From Acetobacteraceae bacterium (GTDB taxonomy: Bacteria; Pseudomonadota; Alphaproteobacteria; Acetobacterales; Acetobacteraceae): a stretch of DNA of 17,142 nucleotides. Positions 14,758-17,142 of the stretch are shown piece after piece (position 1 is the stretch's first letter; every line of letters begins with the position of its first letter). The notes under the pieces were generated by a model that had not been told where the DNA came from, did not search any database, and saw nothing but the letters and a program-made list of their open reading frames with translations. The position numbers and the translations under genes are program-made. The stretch is taken from positions 1-17,142 of the forward strand of contig JAFAHH010000615.1 of assembly GCA_019237355.1 (NCBI GenBank), written 5' to 3'.

Positions 14758-15999
14758 ATGGCTAAAGCAGATAGTTTGGATAAGCACATCTCAGGCGCTC
14801 CTATGTCCCGAATTGATGGATTTGAGCCGCCGCTACACGCGGCGGCTCTAGATCGGGCTACGTTCTCCGCCAATGAGTATGGCCGCCGGCCTGCCGTGGA
14901 GGATCGTTACCCGCTACCCGAGCTGGCCGTGGTCGTCCCTACGCTGAATGAGCGTCTCAATATTCGCCCTTTTCTCGGCCTGCTCGAGGCGGCGCTAGAG
15001 GGTGTCGCCTGGGAAGTCATTTTCGTCGATGACGATTCACGGGATGGAACCGCCGCGGAGGTGCGTGCGATCGCCCGGCAAGATCGGCGCGTGCGGTGCA
15101 TCCAGCGTCTCGGCCGCCGGGGCTTGTCGACCGCCTGCATCGAAGGGGCACTGGCGTGCGCCGCGCCCTACATTGCCGTGATGGATGCCGACCTGCAGCA
15201 CGATGAGCGGCTTTTGCCGCAGATGCTGAACCTGCTGCGGACCGAGGCATTCGATGTTGTGGTCGGAAGCCGGTACGTAGACGGCGGCGGAGTTGGTGAG
15301 TGGACACGGGGGCGCGCGAACATCAGCAATTTCGCAACCCGGCTGAGCCGCATCATTTGCAAAGTGGCCATCGCCGACCCGATGAGCGGGTATTTCATGA
15401 TGCGCCGGGAAGCATTCGAGGGGGCGATGCGGAACCTCTCGGGCCAGGGGTTCAAGATTTTGCTCGATTTGCTCGCTTCTTCCCCGGAGCCGTTGCGCGT
15501 CCGCGAGCTTCCATTCCAGTTCCGCCAGCGCCGCCATGGCGATAGCAAGCTCGATACGCTCGTCGCCTGGGAGTTCGTTACTCTGCTCGCGGATAAGCTG
15601 GTCGGACACATTGTGCCGGTCCGGTTTGTGCTGTTTGCCCTGATTGGGGCGCTGGGCCTTGTTGTGCATATGGGGATATTGCGCACCGCCCTGGCTATGC
15701 TGGGCTTTGGCTTTCCCGAGTCCCAAGCTTTGGCGACAATGGTTGCGATCGCCTCGAATTTCTTTCTCAATAACTTGTTTACCTATCGCGACCAGCGGCT
15801 TCGCGGATGGAAGCTCGCTCGCGGCTTCGTCTCTTTTGCATTGATCTGCGGCCTCGGCGCGATCGGCAATATCGGTATTGCTTCCTACATCTTTGCTCAC
15901 GATCACCGGTGGTGGGCGGCGGGCGCCGTGGGCGCCGCAGTCGGCCTGGTATGGAATTATTCAGTATCGTCGGTTTACACCTGGAAGGCGCGTAGCTGA
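14758..15999 (+). CDS. Polyprenyl-phosphate glycosyltransferase, GT2 (DPM1-like) fused to GtrA domain
   Basis: This is a two-domain envelope enzyme. The GT2 domain shows LAVVVPTLNERLN, IFVDDDSRDGTA (the DDD near residues 91-93), AVMDADLQHDE, VVGSRYVDGGG, DPMSGYFMMRR and the late QRRHGDSKL, all typical of dolichol/undecaprenyl-phosphate mannosyl- or glucosyltransferases. From about residue 275 a GtrA domain of four helices follows (FVLFALIGALGLVVHMGI, NFFLNNLFTYRD, ending YSVSSVYTWK), thought to flip or anchor the lipid-linked sugar. Three starts are possible: 14728 lies in a hairpin loop, 14758 (MAKADS) and 14803 (MSRIDG); 14758 is a compromise and none has a strong ribosome site. Residues before about 52 are not part of the catalytic fold. 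The next gene starts 15 bases after the stop, indicating an operon. The sugar transferred cannot be read from sequence. Confidence 0.92.
   Translation: MAKADSLDKHISGAPMSRIDGFEPPLHAAALDRATFSANEYGRRPAVEDRYPLPELAVVVPTLNERLNIRPFLGLLEAALEGVAWEVIFVDDDSRDGTAAEVRAIARQDRRVRCIQRLGRRGLSTACIEGALACAAPYIAVMDADLQHDERLLPQMLNLLRTEAFDVVVGSRYVDGGGVGEWTRGRANISNFATRLSRIICKVAIADPMSGYFMMRREAFEGAMRNLSGQGFKILLDLLASSPEPLRVRELPFQFRQRRHGDSKLDTLVAWEFVTLLADKLVGHIVPVRFVLFALIGALGLVVHMGILRTALAMLGFGFPESQALATMVAIASNFFLNNLFTYRDQRLRGWKLARGFVSFALICGLGAIGNIGIASYIFAHDHRWWAAGAVGAAVGLVWNYSVSSVYTWKARS
14824..14848 (+). repeat. Perfect 10-base hairpin early in the GT2-GtrA coding sequence
   Basis: Arms GAGCCGCCGC (14824-14833) and GCGGCGGCTC (14839-14848) flank the loop TACAC. 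It is followed by TAGATC, so the right end reads GGCTCTAG, the complement of the CTAGAGC end seen on the other palindromes. It encodes part of the variable N-terminal tail (EPPLHAAAL), where an RNA hairpin could form without harming the enzyme. It lies 21 bases after the 14803 ATG. Confidence 0.7.
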
Positions 16000-16014
16000 C
16001 CGAAGGATCTACCG

Positions 16015-16440
16015 ATGCCAGACAGTTTTGGGCCCGCCTCAGCCTGGGCCATGGTCCGGGCTGATGAAGAAAGCACTGTATCAAACTGGGCGGTAGTACT
16101 CGCGCTTCTTGCCGTCGCCGGGACCGCGAGCACTTTCTCCCTGGTCACCATAAATTGGGCGAAGGACGTCGCTGCACAATTAGCAGCCTCTGGTCAGGCG
16201 GTCAGTACGGCCAAGGTTTTGGCGGAACTTGGCCCAGCCGACGCTTTATTAGCCGCGCTTACTTTACTTGCGCTCTCCATGTTAGCTGGGCTCGAGTGGC
16301 GCGGCCGGGCGGTCTCCCGGTTCCTCAGGACCGCAACCCGGCTGCAAGCATTAGCGGCGCTTACCATACTGGCCGCCTGGCTCGGCCACGCATACCTCTC
16401 CCCTGGCGTGCTGCTCGGCGGCGATAACGTGGTTCCTTGA
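16015..16440 (+). CDS. Small hydrophobic membrane protein, possibly a truncated larger protein
   Basis: The 141-residue product has three hydrophobic segments, about 25-46 (WAVVLALLAVAGTASTFSLV), 72-92 (DALLAALTLLALSMLAGLEW) and 111-127. A GAAGGA ribosome site lies 7 bases before the ATG, 15 bases after the GT2-GtrA stop, so it is in that operon. The product is not recognised. The C-terminus LSPGVLLGGDNVVP resembles the first periplasmic loop ('LLGGD') of large multi-helix membrane proteins that sit beside glycosyltransferases. It stops there with no further helix, and the next 96 bases hold no continuation that I can see. It may be a remnant of such a protein or a genuine short one. It does not resemble a known small accessory subunit. 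Confidence 0.6.
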   Translation: MPDSFGPASAWAMVRADEESTVSNWAVVLALLAVAGTASTFSLVTINWAKDVAAQLAASGQAVSTAKVLAELGPADALLAALTLLALSMLAGLEWRGRAVSRFLRTATRLQALAALTILAAWLGHAYLSPGVLLGGDNVVP

Positions 16441-16536
16441 GGTCCAGCCGGGTTTGAGGGCGGCGTCGTTCAATCGGGTTAGCCTAAGTCGAGCCAGACG
16501 ATCCCCTCTTCCGCACTGGGGTTATATCATTGCTGC

Positions 16537-17142
16537 ATGATGGATTCGGTCGACGCCCAGCTCGCGGCCCAGTACGAGGCCTACCCGTACCCTCAACGGG
16601 ACCCGAAGGATGAGCCCAAGCGGCTGATCGTCGGCAGCCCGGGCCACTTGCGTGAAATCGATTGGTGGATCTTCGGCGCCCGGCGCCCGGCCGGCCAGCC
16701 GCTTCGCGCCCTAATCGCGGGGGGCGGGACCGGTGACGCCACAATCATGCTCGGCCAGCAATTGGCCGCGGCTGGCCGGCCAGGCACGGTCACTTACCTG
16801 GACCGGGCGGCCGCCGCGATGTCCATCGCCCGGGCGCGGGCCTCGGCGCGCGGGCTGACGAACATCATCTGGGAGCAGGGATCGCTGCTCGATCTACCCA
16901 GTTCGGGCTTCGGCCCATTCGATTACATCGACTGCTGCGGTGTCTTGCATCATCTCGCCAACCCGGCTGCCGGGCTGGCGGCACTCCTCTCGGTGCTGGC
17001 GCCCGGCGGCGGGCTTGGACTCATGGTTTATGCCCCCTATGGCCGGACGGGGATCTACATGGTGCAAGATGCGCTTCGCTTGCTGAGCCCGGCCGAGGAG
17101 CCGCCGCCGGCCCGGCTGGATGTCGCGCGCCGGGTCTTGCGG
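16537..17142 (+). CDS. Class I SAM-dependent methyltransferase, partial (runs off the window end)
   Basis: An uninterrupted frame starts MMDSVDAQLAAQYEAYPYP and stays open for 202 codons to the window end. Motif I is ALIAGGGTGDATIML (about 58-72), an acidic ribose-binding position follows in TYLDRA, and motif II-type FDYIDCCGVLHHLANP (128-143) is next, then LAPGGGLGLMVYAPYG. These define a class I Rossmann methyltransferase. The N-terminal YEAYPYPQRDP is typical of a subgroup found in alphaproteobacteria. The natural substrate is unknown. Either ATG (16537 or 16540) can start it and no strong ribosome site is evident. It lies 96 bases after the short membrane protein and may share its transcript. 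The 3' part is missing, so length and C-terminal domain cannot be judged. Confidence 0.88.
   Translation, partial: MMDSVDAQLAAQYEAYPYPQRDPKDEPKRLIVGSPGHLREIDWWIFGARRPAGQPLRALIAGGGTGDATIMLGQQLAAAGRPGTVTYLDRAAAAMSIARARASARGLTNIIWEQGSLLDLPSSGFGPFDYIDCCGVLHHLANPAAGLAALLSVLAPGGGLGLMVYAPYGRTGIYMVQDALRLLSPAEEPPPARLDVARRVLR

Noticed and set aside
15037..15906. A 289-codon minus-strand open frame opposite the GT2-GtrA gene
   Set aside because: The product is low-complexity and unrecognisable, it lies wholly within a well-defined gene, and it has no neighbour or ribosome-site support.

Overview
The window is a GC-rich stretch (mostly 60-65% GC by eye) from a bacterial chromosome. It is most likely from an alphaproteobacterium, perhaps a member of the Rhodospirillales/Acetobacteraceae. 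That placement is an inference from the hopanoid gene hpnB, the DUF4159 gene pair, a 64-residue small protein of an alphaproteobacterial type, and short palindromic repeats that begin with CTAGAGC. No RNA gene, CRISPR array, prophage or complete insertion sequence is visible.

Layout. Positions 38-1015 (+) encode an AcuI/YhdH-type acryloyl-CoA reductase. Next is a cyclopropane-fatty-acid synthase gene (1047-2345, +) broken by three separate lesions. A minus-strand operon covers 5657-2309: a YkoP-like protein, the hopanoid-associated glycosyltransferase HpnB and an AI-2E family membrane transporter, each overlapping the next by a few bases. Between 5658 and 6357 there are palindromic repeats and one 64-residue gene. 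A second minus-strand pair (7458-6358) encodes TspO and a secreted ankyrin-repeat protein. A third minus-strand pair (12411-7602) encodes two large membrane proteins of the BatA/VWA/DUF4159 type. These normally follow moxR and a DUF58 gene, but here a decayed Uma2 gene lies upstream instead. Positions 13147-13374 are almost entirely palindromic repeats. rlmN (14623-13376, -) follows, then a plus-strand group: a GT2-GtrA fusion glycosyltransferase, a short membrane protein that may be truncated, and the start of a class I methyltransferase cut off by the window edge.

Most active genes concern the cell envelope: hopanoid and polyprenyl-phosphate glycosylation, membrane transport, TspO and the BatA-like pair. 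Two genes are clear pseudogenes (cfa and uma2) and one more may be a remnant.

The most notable observation is that a palindromic element found in the spacer at 13147-13232 also lies in frame inside hpnB (4629-4748). There it adds about 40 residues between the membrane anchor and the catalytic domain, and it carries a second palindrome nested in its centre. This resembles in principle the protein-invading palindromic elements known from Rickettsia. I see no defence system, biosynthetic cluster or other clearly new multi-gene system.
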